Source: Chamaecrista fasciculata (taxonomy: Eukaryota; Streptophyta; Magnoliopsida; Fabales; Fabaceae). Taken from it: a stretch of DNA of 64,000 nucleotides. Shown piece after piece: positions 24,004 through 36,071 of the stretch. Each line of letters begins with the position of its first letter. The stretch's first letter is position 1. Location: assembly GCA_003254925.1 (NCBI GenBank), contig QANZ01055250.1, positions 160,194 through 224,193 on the forward strand. Reading direction: 5' to 3'. The notes under the pieces were generated by a model. The model was not told the origin of the DNA and did no database searches. It worked only from the letters and a program-made list of their open reading frames with translations. The position numbers and the translations under genes are program-made.

Positions 24004-25350
24004 TATAAAAACCTCGAATGACGATGTCGTGTCGGCTACACCCTACGACACTTACAATTTTATCTTTGAGGGACTAAATTGAAAATCCTACCATATTGTA
24101 AGGACGGAATCGTGAGTTTACTTTACAAGAAATTGAAGGTTAACTAGATAATCCTCACAATACACGTTGTCTGCCGGTAAAACTCTCACAAACTCATCCA
24201 CTATTCTATATCATTTTTTGGCTTTTAGTTACGACCAAGTGGCCAAGAGTTTAATCATTATCACACTCCAATTTCTGGATTAAAATCTAATTTCGCATGA
24301 AATCTTTGAGGTAAACAGGCGGGCATGTGATTTTTTTTTCAAAATCACATGCTTTAAGCTAAACAAATAACTTATTCATGGACCTTAATGCAATCAAACA
24401 AAATTTTTGCAAAAAAATTTTTAAAAAAATTATTGAACGCGAGGCAGCATCGCCGATTTTGCCTCACGTTGTTTTTTTTTTTATTTTCATTTTTTTTGTA
24501 ATTGGTTCTACACTCGTTTAAATTTTAATTATACTTGGAGAACCCATTATATATGTCAAAAATGAGAGGATATGATGTATATTTGGTCCAAAATGAGAGT
24601 TGTGAATTTTTAATGGTGTATATCCATGATTAGAGATCCATTTCGGAATATTATATCAGGATAAGATAAAGCGATAAATTTACGAGTTATAATTGAGATA
24701 AAATTGATAATTAAAATTCGTGACAAATTTGAAATTTAAAAATAAATATTACTGATTGAAAGAATTATACAAAATGCGTTTTATAAAATAGGACGTTTAA
24801 ACTGCCTCGTCATTTCACCGACTCATTTTCGTAAAAAAAAAATGTCGTTTGCTCGCTTAAATTTGACATTTCTTCTTTTTTATTTACTAATATAAATCAC
24901 GTGCGTTGCACGCGTTATTTATCGTATAACAAAAGAAATATATATTTCACTGTCTAATTTTTATGAACTAGTTTGAATTTCGCTAGGGACTATAAATTTT
25001 ACAATTTTATGTAAGTTATTGTGTAATGCAATTATGCTTTCTATCTTCAAACCCTAAACCCTTGGAGTAAATTGCACTTTTATTCTTTATTTAGGATTGT
25101 TTTGCAATTTTACCATTTTGCCTATTTTAAGTAGGTAAAAAAACTAAGGGAAAAAGAAAAAATGACCATTTTAAGCAAGCAAACGACTTTTTTTTTTTGA
25201 CGAAATGGAGGCGGTCAAATTCCTGCGGGTGTACTCGTCTCGAAAAGTTACCCAAAATTCATCTAAAATATGCCTGATTCTGAATTACGTAGCTCCGGAT
25301 ATCTCGTTTTAAAGTTTTGACCTAAAATATCCTATATTTGATCTTCGTAC
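24004..25350. other. AT-rich intergenic sequence
   Basis: No gene recognised. A short hairpin (CGTGCGTTGCACG) near 24902 resembles Helitron ends but lacks the other marks. Confidence 0.4.
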
Positions 25351-26197
25351 TAGGGGTGTTCAAAACCGAACCAAACCGATCGACCGAACCAAACCAAACC
25401 GATTCGAAGGTGAAACCGAACCAAACCGATAGATGAGTGGTTTGGTTTGGTTTGAATGTCGCACAAACCGAACCAAACCGCCAAACCGCTAAAACTCTTA
25501 TTTACTTATATATATATACACATATCTCATATTCTCATTAGGTAACTCATACTTTATTTTTTTTTTGGCCTTGTCATACTCTATTACTCATACATACAAT
25601 ATTCAACATTGAAAATATATTTACATGTTTGAAAATATTTGCACCTTCATATAAATATATATATATATATATTTGTAAGTTAAAAGTTGTTATATACTAA
25701 TGATTTTTGCTAAAAAAGTAGAAAACCTTTTTGTTGTTTATAACATAATGAGAATATTATTACATTATATATAACATATTATAATGCGCCATGAGTGATT
25801 ATACATCTTACTATTATATAAAATTGTGTTAGTTTATACAATATAAAACATACCATATTTGAAGAACTTATTGTGATATTAAGTTAGAGGAAGAAATATA
25901 TATTAGTAAACTACAATTTTAATTTCAATTAATTATTTATAAAAAATCTTCTATACTATATATAGGGATAATATTTATTTTCTTATTAGTGTTTTAGTAA
26001 GTTATGAGAATAACTGTATATTTTTTTTATTAGTATATTAGTGACAAAATTAACAATAAATTACCTTCAAACCGCTCAAACCGAACCGCCCAAACCGCTT
26101 TTTATTGGTTTGGTTTGGTTTTATGAATGAAATTTAATCATTGGTTTGGTTTGAAAAACCCTTTCAAACCGTCCAAACTGCCTGACGAACACTCCTA
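25351..26197. mobile_element. hAT-like non-autonomous element with perfect 8-bp TSD
   Basis: This is an 847-bp element with ends TAGGGGTGTTC and GAACACTCCTA. CTTCGTAC at 25343-25350 recurs exactly at 26198-26205. Both subterminal regions are arrays of AAACCGAACC-type motifs in opposite orientation. The interior is AT-rich and has no transposase. Confidence 0.87.
25547..25585 (-). mobile_element. tail-only retroposon insertion nested in the hAT element
   Basis: TCATACTTTATT (25547-25558) and TCATACTCTATT (25574-25585) bracket eight T plus GGCCTTG. On the minus strand this reads CAAGGCC followed by poly(A). There is one mismatch in the 12-bp repeat. Confidence 0.5.
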
Positions 26198-26631
26198 CTT
26201 CGTACTACCCCAAAATTCATTTTTGTCACTTGCATCGTGTAGATCTCGTAAGATCGTATCAAACCGACTACTCATATTGCAAAAATCATTCATGGGTCAT
26301 TGAATCATCACAATTTAAAATTCAACCTTAACTTAAAATTTTTCAATTTACCCATCTCAAGCGCACAACTTTGGCCGCATCTATCTCGATACTCTATCCA
26401 CCAAATTTAGTGGGTCCACCTTTCTTCCAAACATGGCAATCCACCCTTCCAGAAAATGCCTCACTCGCACAACAATTCCATCTAAAACATCAAATACTTC
26501 CTTCCCAAACTTGTCTAGCTGATCATGCTTATCATTCCTTATGTTTATGCCTCCTTCCTTTTCTATCTGTATCTTTATATTAATATAAAAGTTTAGAACT
26601 CTAACCAACTCCATAAGATATAAGAAACATC

Positions 26632-26712
26632 CTTACTGTCATTGAAGTAGAAAGCTTCTTTTACTCCATCACCATGATGTGCATCTGTATCAATATACAT
26701 CATACATGAAGA
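26632..26712 (-). pseudogene. possible histone deacetylase exon fragment
   Basis: The minus strand encodes MYIDTDAHHGDGVKEAFYF, close to the zinc-site segment of class I (RPD3/HDA9-like) deacetylases, whose family form reads D-x-D-x-HHGDGV-x-EAFY. A donor-like GTAAGG follows. No other deacetylase exon is visible nearby. A longer open frame at 26381-26614 on this strand has no recognisable family. It is probably a dead fragment. Confidence 0.45.
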
Positions 26713-27046
26713 ACATTATTGTGAAAATAAAAATTTCAACTTATTAATTTAAAATGTATCTTTAAATTAAACAGTTAAGATCAATGCTACCTATCCCAAG
26801 TAAAAATTGTTTTTAATGATTTAATAAAAATAAATTCAACTTCTCCTGTTGTACCCCATTCAGTCAATATTTTTACATACCATTGAGGCAATGACACGTA
26901 ATTAACAGAATCATCCATGAGGTCACCAAATGGTCAAATCTTAAACAAAATATTCCAAAATATTCCTAAAACGCGTTTAATTTATTGTTTATTTATAAAT
27001 TTTATTTAAATTTCTTGTGCTGACCACAGACATCTTCTCTTATATT

Positions 27047-27247
27047 ACTTGGGTTACCAAAAAGTTTAGGTGAGTTGGGCCCCGGGGGCTCACCAAGGCC
27101 AGGGCAGGCCTCAAGGCTCTATGAGCGCTTACAGAGGTACTTACAGATCGCCTACCAACAAGGCCCTCACATCGGCAGTGGGATTCGAACTCACGACCTT
27201 GTGGGTTATGAGTTGACTCCTTACCAACTGGGCCAACCTTTGTTGGC
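27047..27247 (-). mobile_element. tRNA-derived SINE with 18-bp TSD
   Basis: On the minus strand, GGCCCAGTTGGTAAGGAGT (A-box-like) and GTGAGTTCGAATCCCAC (B-box) are followed by a G+C-rich body and the end TTTTTGGTAACCCAAGT. GACATCTTCTCTTATATT at 27029-27046 recurs exactly at 27248-27265. Length is 201 bp. A diverged relative lies at about 44098-44275. Confidence 0.88.
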
Positions 27248-27276
27248 GACATCTTCTCTTATATTGTTGGAACTTA

Positions 27277-27325
27277 GAAATTACTTGCATATTTACCAAA
27301 AAAAAAAAAAGAAATCACTTGCATA
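27277..27325 (+). mobile_element. tail-only retroposon insertion (19 bp) with 15-bp TSD
   Basis: GAAATTACTTGCATA (27277-27291) and GAAATCACTTGCATA (27311-27325) bracket TTTACC followed by thirteen A. It lies 12 bp from the right TSD of the SINE. Confidence 0.65.
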
Positions 27326-28640
27326 ATTGCATAAACGAAATTCTTTTTTATTATTAGAAAGACTGTATGATTAATTAGTACTATAGATGTAAGAAAAAGT
27401 TTAATATATATAATACATATACTCATACTTGGAATACGTTAAAGCATGATCCTAAGAGATTATAAATTATTTTAAAATTCATGGCTAAAGAATTATTAAA
27501 TTACTAATTTTATCAAATCATGCAATAGTGAGTGTCTGAGTGCTTTGAAAAATGAAGCGTTTATCTGATTTACGTTATGTTTTATATTAAAGTATTCAAA
27601 TTTTAAAAACTACTCCCATAAAATCGTATTGAATGTAAGATATCTGTGACTAAAAAATTAAGTTAAGATCAACATTGAAAATACATTGTTTGAATTAGAT
27701 GTTATATAAAGGCATATTATTTGTATAATATTGTTGTACATTTCATTGGAGATGGTATGCGGGTGCGTGTAGGGAGAAAAATGCTACGTTAATAATTTTA
27801 AAAATATATAACTATAATTAAAAACACAGTAAATTAATAATTTGATCTTTAAATGATATTAATATCTTAATGAAGTCTTTGAAAGATAAAAATATCATAT
27901 TTAATCTCTAGAAGAAGCCATTAGAATTAGTTAGGTCTTTTCGTTAAATGTGCTAATGACTTGAATTTAATTTAATTATTATTCTGACGTAGTTTTAAAT
28001 TTTATTGATATTGTACTTAACAATTAATGTTAAAAATTATATTTATCATTAAATTTAAATTAATATATTAACAAAGTGCCAAATTGATTACAATTACATA
28101 TTTCATAGATTGTATTTGATAATTTCATTTTTCAGAGATTAAGTTAATTCAGATAACATCTATTAGGGACCAAATATTTATTTCTTCTTAAAAAAATTAA
28201 TATAGGCCAAATTAAAAGAGTTATTTATTATGATTTTTTTTTGGGAAATCATAAAAAAAAAAAATTNCATATATATATATATACTTATGATAGTTAATTG
28301 ATTTTAAAAATATTATTTGGTTTATAGATTTGTTTGTGATATTGCATTGCTGTAATGTAACCATGCAAGACACGAGTGACAATAAAAAAAAAACGAAAAA
28401 AAAAACACTATTAAATTTAATAATAAAAAAACAGTTAGAAGGAGGGACATATACTAATATTTTGATTAAATGTAATATAATCCTATAGTTGAAGTGTTTA
28501 TTTCAGAATAATTGTGCAGGACAGAATCTAACAAATGTATATAAAAATAATAATAATATTTAAACGTTAATATATTCTATAAATTATAAATATAAATAGA
28601 TTTTTTTTTGTTTTAATTGTTATTAACAAATGGGTTGAGT
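27326..28640. other. AT-rich intergenic sequence
   Basis: No gene. Parts of 27830-28200 are self-complementary and may be an old foldback element. One unresolved base is at 28267. Confidence 0.4.
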
Positions 28641-28667
28641 CGTAACTAATAATCTAAAGCAAATGGG

Positions 28668-29002
28668 CCGGCCGGAGAAATATTTGCCAACCCAATTTTT
28701 CCGAGCTGAATTATTCCGGCCAGGCCGGTCCGAACTGAATTTTTTCGACCAAGTCGGCCCGAGTTGAATTTTTCCGGCTGGGCCGGCCCGAACCGATTTT
28801 TTTTTTATCGGGCCGGCTCGTATCGAATTTTTCCAACCGAGGCGGGGCGAGCTAAATTTTTTCGATCGGGCCAGCCTGAGCTGAATTTTTCCTAAAGGGT
28901 CTGCCCAAATCGAATTTTTCCGGCCGGGCCGGCCCTTACCGAATTTTTTCGACCGGGTCGGCCAGAACTGAATTTTTTCGACCGGACCGGCCCTAACCGA
29001 AA
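28668..29002. repeat. GGCCGGCCC minisatellite, about 29-bp unit
   Basis: Roughly ten degenerate units, each made of a G+C-rich half (GGCCGGCCCGAAC type) and an AATTTTTTCGACC-type half. It is by far the most G+C-rich island in this AT-rich neighbourhood and offers repeated CpG and CCGG sites. Confidence 0.85.
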
Positions 29003-29674
29003 TTTAAAAAAAAAAAAATAGTTTGAGAATCATTAGAAACAAAGATTAGTTTGAGAACCAAAACAGAACAAAAAATAACTTGAGGACCAAAATGAAACTA
29101 ACCTCATAGTTTGAAGATCATAATGACAATTTAAGTTTAAAATTATTATAAAAAAATAAATTTAGACTAGGTATATACTTAGCCCATGATAATGGGTACA
29201 ATTTTATTTGAAAATTCGGCCCACGAGCAGGTCTACCAACATCAATGTAAATTAAAATATATAAAACATCACTCACAAATTCCAATATAGTCCGTAGATA
29301 ATTAATTAGATTCTTTAAATATGATGTTGTCGATTCCATCTAAGTCGTGTGTATATGAAAAAAACTATTAATAAAGATAGAACTTACACAAAACCCACCT
29401 TTGTGATCTCTATACTTTGAAACGAAAAATAAATGATCAATTTTGTTCGTTTATTACCATGAAATGAACTAATTACCCACTTTTAGTGATTCTCTATTCA
29501 ATCTCTTTTGGTGACAACCCCAAAATACTTGTAAAAAGAATTTATAATTTTAAATTATTCATCGCATCTAAATTTAAAATAAGGAAAATATGATTTTATT
29601 CAGTATTTTTTAGAATAGTTTAAAAAATTATAAAAATATGTACATAAGACTAATCTAAAATAAATGATACATAC

Positions 29675-29871
29675 CAACAAGTGTTTGGTATAGTGGTTTG
29701 GAGAGCTACATTCTAGAGAGAGAACCCAGGTTCGATTCCTAGAGTCGATATTGTTGGAAGAGAGAGCTATGATCGTATCCTCTAGGCCGAATGAAATTAG
29801 TCTTTGCCTAAACTTTTACTTAATCGAGTTGGGTAGTAAATTGTGATGCCAGGTGAGCAACATATAGAAAA
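29675..29871 (+). mobile_element. tRNA-derived SINE, relative of the copy at 6529
   Basis: A-box-like TTGGTATAGTGGTTTGGAGA, B-box CAGGTTCGATTCC, a body with TTAGTCTTTGCCTA, and a poly(A) end. Order and spacing match the SINE at 6529-6715. No TSD was found. Confidence 0.7.
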
Positions 29872-30134
29872 AAAAAAATCCAGAGGTGATTGAAAGAGAA
29901 AGAGAAAGAGAAAGAGAAGTTGAAGAAAAGAAAAGAAAGAGTTAGATTAGAATAGAATAGAGAATTAGATTAGATAGGAAATGGAAATTATGAATTATGC
30001 AACGTTATATGGTATGTGCCTATGTGGTAGGTAGGTGCGTGAGTGTCCTTTCGTACAATGTCATACCCACACACAGAGACACGCCCCTCGCAACTAACAA
30101 CAACACTTACCTTCTTCTCTCTCTTGTTAGCGTC

Positions 30135-30141
30135 TATAAAT
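30135..30141 (+). promoter_or_regulatory. TATA box of the LEA-like gene
   Basis: TATAAAT, with a roughly 170-nt leader downstream that contains CA-rich and CT-rich runs before the ATG at 30336. Confidence 0.5.
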
Positions 30142-30335
30142 TCTGCATTCTTCCTCACGCAACAAACACACACACACCCAAAGCAACCAAACGCAACTAA
30201 CTCCTATACCTTCTTCTCATTCTCTCTCTCTCTCTCTCGTTTCGTTTTCAATTAATTAATTGATTTCTGTTAAACAATTTCGATCGCTTTCTCTCTCTCA
30301 CTTTCACGAATTCGTTCCTTCAGTACTCTCATTGT

Positions 30336-30442
30336 ATGGCCGCCAATTCTTCCAAGTGCCGAGGGATCACCGTCGTCTTCGGGAAACGCGTCGTCGATCA
30401 GATCTGGACCGCCACCACTCTCTCTCCTCTCACTATCAGGTA

Positions 30443-30479
<37 letters not shown>

Positions 30480-33400
30480 ATATCGATCGGCTATTTCGTT
30501 CTTTCTCTGTTTCCTGCTACCTCTGATGAGTACGTAGGTGCTTTAATCTTCTGATCGCTTTTTTGATTATTTGCTGAGGAAGTTTTTCGTTACTAGCTAG
30601 AGATCGAGGTCGAGTTTTTAATTATTAAGAGTTAATTAAACTTCGTTATTCTCGCTCTCTCATCTATTTTTTTCTCTTTCTAAAGAGAAATCGCGTGAGT
30701 CATATTTAAGGTCGACTCGAGTTCTTCTTCGTGTATACGTTTCCAAATATTCTTCCTACACTTTCTGCGGAAACGGAGATTTTGACTGACTTAGGTAGGT
30801 GGCTCATATGGCTGGCTGGGTAGGTAGCTAAGCTAGTTGAGTTTTTCCCACTGTTTTTGATTTTGATCTGGTGATTGCGTTGAAATTTATGATGACTTAT
30901 ATAATTAATATATATTTAATGATCCTACTATACACACATGTTTCAATAATAGTTTAGTAACGATCCTAACGAAAGACCTCCATCGATATCTCAAATTCTT
31001 GTTATTAATTAGAATTTACTTTTCGATTTGCCTTTGGCGGTATATTGTGGAGTATTGAGTTCTACTTCCTTTCTATTTCTCTGTTCCTTGAGTTTTGTAT
31101 TGATGAAATTTGAGCTGAGTTCTCTGTTATTATTTCATTTCATAGTTCATTCATAAATTTACTTTCGGATAGTTTTCTCAATCTCAGGCCAAAAAAAAAG
31201 AGTTTTCTCAATCTAGTTTTGCAATTTTCTGTTATTTTCGGTGTATCTTTACTTTTAGGAAATGTGTTCATATTGTTAAACCATTTTTTTTTGGTCATTA
31301 CACGCGGACTAGATATCTGATTGGTTATAATGCAACAAATTTGTTTCAATAATTTATCAGTTGTATAATTTAGCTTATTTTATTAAATTTCGAAGTTGGA
31401 AAATGGGTGAATTAGACAATTTTGATGATATATTTTTTTTTGACAAATTTGTAAAGGGTATTTTATAAAAAATTTAAAAAAAAAGAATTTTGGAGTCCAA
31501 GAAAGTAAATTAGTTTGGTTGTTTGCTGATAAATTCTTCAATTGTTCTTCAGTTTATTGCTTTTTATATTTTTATTCCCAGGCACATGGATTTACTTGCT
31601 GTGGTTGTTCACTTTNAATTAAAAATTACAAGTTTTATTCATAATATATGTCATATGTATTATTATTTTTTCTCATATGTCATGCTAAAGTCACAAAAAA
31701 TTGATTTATATTTTAAAATTTATGAATATGTGTCGTGTCGGTGTCGTACGGGTGTCGAACACTGACACGTGTCTGACACGGCGACACGCCCTCAAAATAA
31801 AGTGTCCATGCTTCTTAGATTATAGTATTTTTATCAAAACTCCCAAACAGTGAATAAAATATTTTTCCGCGAATCCCTTTCCAAGCAACTATTAATTATA
31901 GTATTTTTCCGCGAATTCGGACACCAATTTAGTAATTATTCTTTTATTATCTCTTTTCTTGTTTTTCTTTTTTTCCTCTTTTTCTTTTTGTCTTTCTTTT
32001 ACCATTTGAATTTATTTTTCAAATTCTATAATTTAGACGGATTCTCTTATCTCAACTCTTATATATGACTTCATTTTTTACACCATGATTTTTTTGTCTA
32101 ATCATCTTCCATTAAATAATTTACAAGTATCTTTAAATATATTCTTTCTTTATTATTGATTGAGTACTAATAATTCTTTTTTTTTTTCTTTGATTCTTTT
32201 TATTTGGTCCATGACAATTAATGAATCAAACTTGCAAATAGTTTGGCAAAAAAAAAAAAAGAGAAACTTGCAAATAGTAATGATCAAAAATGAAAAGAAA
32301 TAGCCATGTCATATTCGGATATTCCATCAGTGTCCGGATATGTACCTCCTCTAATATTCTTTTTATACTTATATGATGTCCTTTGGTGGGCTCACGATAA
32401 TCTTTTTATTAATGATGGATAATATCCTTATCAACTTGAATTTTTTCTCAGAATAATTAACGTCAAGCTCTCACTAGCGTTCAAAATAATGTTATTTCAA
32501 GTTCATAATTAGACCATTTTACTTAACTTTGACCCTAATTGCTTGATTCATCAAACATCTGGACCTGTTCCTTACATTTATTTACAATTCATTTTTTTTC
32601 TCAAAATTCATATTAATGGTCTAAAGTCTAAACGAAGAATTCTTGCATTTGCTTTTGGTCTTAACCATAAACCTGGCTATCAATTGACATAAAGAGCCTT
32701 TAAAAGAATTGGATTACAAAAAAGATTAAAAAAAGCTTGGATACCTTTTTTTTTCAATTCACATAACGCGCCTTTGAAAGAATTGGATTATTAAAAGGAT
32801 AAAAAAGCTTAGATATTTTAAATAAACAATTGTGTATCAATTTTTTTTTTTAAATTAACGATTAATTATCAAGTCTTATAGTGATTTTAAATATCCAAGA
32901 TGTGTCTTAGTATCTGTGGACTGTGATTGCTATGTGCCAACAACCTAAGCCTTCGTGCAACGTGATTGTAATTGTATTTGAGTATCCTTATTATCATTTT
33001 AAAAAAAGAACATATCGTACATAAATCATAAATGAACTTTTATTCCAATTTTCTCTACGTCTTCTTTTTCTCTCTATTTATTTAAGCATATATTCCTTCC
33101 TTTTTAAATTTTAATTATTTGTGTTGAATGGTTAGCAAGTACTATGAATCAATTCTTCTTTTTTTTTCTTCTTGCCAATTCGAACCCATGATTTCTTGTT
33201 TAGAGAATATAACTCCAACCAAAAAGCCAAAGGTCCTTTAGGCGAACTAGCACTATGAATAAATTGGCATGCTTCGTGCCTATTATAATATCACTATCAT
33301 TTTTTTTTCCTGAAAACAGGCGTGTTCCACGCTTTTGAATGAAATCTCGATTTTTTTTAATTACAGACCTAATTTTGTTTATTTATTTATTAAGTCCTTA

Positions 33401-34712
33401 CTCTGCTGCCATGGTCTAAAGAATTTTCTTTTTCAAAAACCAATAAACAAATAGAAAATACAGTATTAGCTGCATTCGGCATTATTCCACGCGTCAACGT
33501 TGTTAAGTCACATGAATATTTTTCTCCTGTTAAGATATGGAATATCTCTGTAAGCTAATTAATCTCTGATAAATTTCAAATATTTAAATGTAAAAATATG
33601 TTAATGAGATGTCATAAATCAAAATATGTGGGGATGGATTGGATGAGAATCATAAGATAAGGTCCTTCTTTGTGAGTATGTTGGCTATGACATTAAAAAA
33701 ATCTGAAAAAGTATCGTGGAAGAAAGAAGGCGTGGAACTTGCTTTCTGATATTTAAAATTTTAAATTCCCCAGAGTCGTTGGAGTCGGTTGTCGCTATTT
33801 GGAGTCGGTTGTCATATGTTTATGGCGTGATCTTCATTGCTAATATATAATTCCCTTTTTTTTTTCAAGTTGCTACTAAGATTTTATAATATTTTTCCAC
33901 TTGATCTATAAATTATGCTCCATACTTTGTCTTGAAAGTATCTATATTTTAACTTGATTATTATAACAATAATAAATGGATTAAATAAATTATTTATCCT
34001 GAAAGATGATAAGTTATAAGATTCAGTTTAATTTTTTAAAAATAAAATTTCAATACAAATTTGCTATTTTGTTAAGATATTAATTCAAATTTAATGATTA
34101 TTCTAATTTTTTAACATAAATTATTAAATATAATGTCAACAAAATATGAAATTATATTAAAGTTTTAACATAAATTATTAAATATAATGTCAACAAAATA
34201 TGAAATTATATTAAAGTTTTTATTGATTTTAGTTAGTTTTTTCAAACAAAAAGACTAAATTCATTGTAATTATTATATCTTTTGAAAATAAATTGTAAAA
34301 TCTTATGATTTTATCTTTGAGGGATTAAATTGAAACATTAAGCATGTCAAGGGACCAAATCATTGATTTACTCTAAATGAATTAGTATGTGGTAAAGTTT
34401 AAATTTGATGAGGGGATTGATGGTGCATGCAGGAGGGCGGCATTCAACTCATCAGTGTATGAGAAGAACCCGGACGACCAGATTGGTTCAAGTGTGGTCC
34501 CTGAGGATGTGATACAAGCAACTCACTCGGACAAGTACTGGGCCCCACACCCACAAACAGGCGTATTTGGGCCGCCTACCACCGCGGCCGGAGACCGCGG
34601 CTTCCGATCAGCCTCGACGGCAAATGCTGCCACCTCCTCAGTGTTGGAGGAGAAGGCCTGGTTCCGCCCTACCAGTCTTGAGGACTTGGAGAAGCCCCAC
34701 TTCCTTCCATAG
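30336..34712 (+). CDS. small LEA-like stress protein (At5g17165-like)
   Basis: Two exons (30336-30439 and 34433-34712) join as ATCAG|GTACTC...GCATGCAG|GAGGG and encode 127 residues. The N-terminus (MAANSSKCRGITVVFGKR) is basic and may target an organelle. The rest is hydrophilic, with the motifs YEKNPDDQI, KYWAPHPQTGVFGP, and a C-terminal EEKAWFRPTSLEDLEKP. These match, from memory, the plant family annotated as late embryogenesis abundant protein At5g17165, a gene neighbouring ENH1 in Arabidopsis. LEA proteins are thought to protect macromolecules during drying; no direct activity is known for this one. The intron of 3,993 bp is very long for so small a gene and is filled with repeats, including two tail-only insertions and half a MITE. 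Confidence 0.82.
31171..31214 (+). mobile_element. tail-only retroposon insertion (16 bp) in the LEA intron
   Basis: AGTTTTCTCAATCT at 31171-31184 recurs exactly at 31201-31214. The insert is CAGGCC followed by nine A and G. Confidence 0.7.
31616..31818. mobile_element. half of a GTGTCGGACAC-family hAT MITE, starting at an unresolved base
   Basis: The right half of the element (same family as 12372-12700) ends GTGTCCATGCTTCTTAG. The sequence becomes MITE-like exactly at the N at 31616, and the other arm is missing. Confidence 0.65.
32228..32277 (+). mobile_element. tail-only retroposon insertion (20 bp) in the LEA intron
   Basis: AAACTTGCAAATAGT at 32228-32242 recurs exactly at 32263-32277. 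The insert is TTGGC, twelve A, then GAG. Confidence 0.7.
32603..32720. repeat. dispersed repeat shared with 53500-53625 (inverted)
   Basis: Blocks such as TCATATTAATGGTCTAAAGT and TTGCATTTGCTTTTGGTCTT occur here and, reverse-complemented, at 53500-53625, in the same relative order. A shorter tandem copy of its end follows at about 32750-32790. Confidence 0.65.
34109..34216. repeat. perfect 54-bp tandem duplication
   Basis: Bases 34109-34162 are repeated identically at 34163-34216, near the 3' end of the LEA intron. Confidence 0.92.
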
Positions 34713-35434
34713 ACACTTAACAGTTAACACTGTTTAAGAACACTTATCTATATCTATCTATATATATGTGTGAATAAGTTGCTGGTGACCACATTGGTGT
34801 GGTTTGCTTTTGCATTGTGTGTACTGCTTCAAGCTTGATGCTTGTTGAGCAGTTTGTTGAGTAGGGGTTATAAATTTAATATATATATATAGCTGTTAGT
34901 CAGCTCATGAACAGCAGTATGTGTGTGTTGTACTTTCTTCTGTTCCCAATATGGAACATTTATATTAAGTCTATGGTTATTGTGCTTATGATGATTATAT
35001 TGTTTCTCTTCTTTATTGCTCTTTAACCCTTTTATACAGGTTTCCGGATTGTGGTTGGCAATGACCGAAGGCCAACCTGCAAGGGCTAATTTACGTAATA
35101 TACTAGTTAATAACCCAATCTCTTTAAATCTAGTTTACACACTAAAATCTTTGAAAGTTATGGATGCTATACAATTTAGTTAAGATGATCGAATCATCAT
35201 CAACTGTGGAAAAAAAATTAAAAACTCCTGTCTGTCTAGTCCTATAAATTCTAATCCCTCAAAGGTTTAAGTTACTATATGACTATATGTACATATCTTG
35301 TGAAAAAGATATCTGTTAGAGGGCAAACCAAGAATGCAAGGAAGAAAAGTGAAGAAGTTGCACCATAGTTGCATCCTTCTGTTGTCCTGCGCGTATTCCT
35401 CACAATAACTAAATGCCCATTTTCTTTGAGTTTG
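34713..35434. other. LEA 3' flank and intergenic sequence
   Basis: The 3' UTR probably lies in the first 250 bases. No other gene is seen. Confidence 0.45.
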
Positions 35435-35448
35435 GATCAACTAAAGTT

Positions 35449-36071
35449 CTAATTAAAAAAGTAAAAAAGTTTTGAACTAAACCTAGCGCTGCTGCGATTT
35501 CCTTCTTCCGCTTCGCCTCCCTGCATTTCTCAACCTAGGGCCGCCGTTGTGACAGCGGCGGTGGCCCTCCCATATTAGTAGGTATGTTTTTTGATCCCTC
35601 CTCCGTTAGGGAGGCCTTCCCCCTCCATTAGGGACGGGTTCTTTCAGGGAAGTTTTTCCCCCTTTCATTAGGAAAGGGTTTATCTCTTCTTTTTTGTTGT
35701 TTGCTCTTTAGATCTACAAGTTGAACTCAAGTTTGAAGTGGAAAACGGTGCTGAAGATGATCTCTCAGAGAGGGATTTGGGGGGTGTGTTGCCTCTGTCG
35801 CATCTTCTTTGTTTTCTGATTATTTGTTTGTAGATCTGTTTGTATAGGAGATCTGGATCTTGTTTTCCTCTTGGGTGTGTTGCCTGTTTCCTCTTGGGTG
35901 TGTTGCCTGAGATTTATTTCATCTCCTGTATTGATGATGTTTTCTAGGGAGTTGAGGGCGGTTTGTATTAGATATTCTGATCCCTTAGTGGACTCCCTTT
36001 TCCTCCCGTCTTTGATGAACGGGTGTTTCTGTAACTTTCATGGATTGCCATGATTTGATCAAAAAAAAAAA
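35449..36071 (+). mobile_element. LINE-like retroposon with 14-bp TSD and poly(A)
   Basis: GATCAACTAAAGTT at 35435-35448 recurs exactly at 36072-36085. The body is G+C-richer than its flanks (CCGCCGTTGTGACAGCGGCG near the 5' end) and ends TTTGATC plus poly(A). No reverse-transcriptase domain is visible, so it is either an internally deleted LINE or a retroposed transcript. Confidence 0.8.

Noticed and set aside
24895..24930. Possible Helitron end (CGTGCGTTGCACG hairpin)
   Set aside because: Stem is only five pairs and no clear CTRR-T terminus follows on either strand.
6529..27247. tRNA genes suggested by B-box sequences at several places
   Set aside because: The acceptor and anticodon arms do not fold as tRNAs, and the sequences continue into SINE bodies with long TSDs.
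31850..32068. Hydrophobic 72-codon open frame
   Set aside because: AT-rich intron sequence translated into F/L runs; no start context or family.
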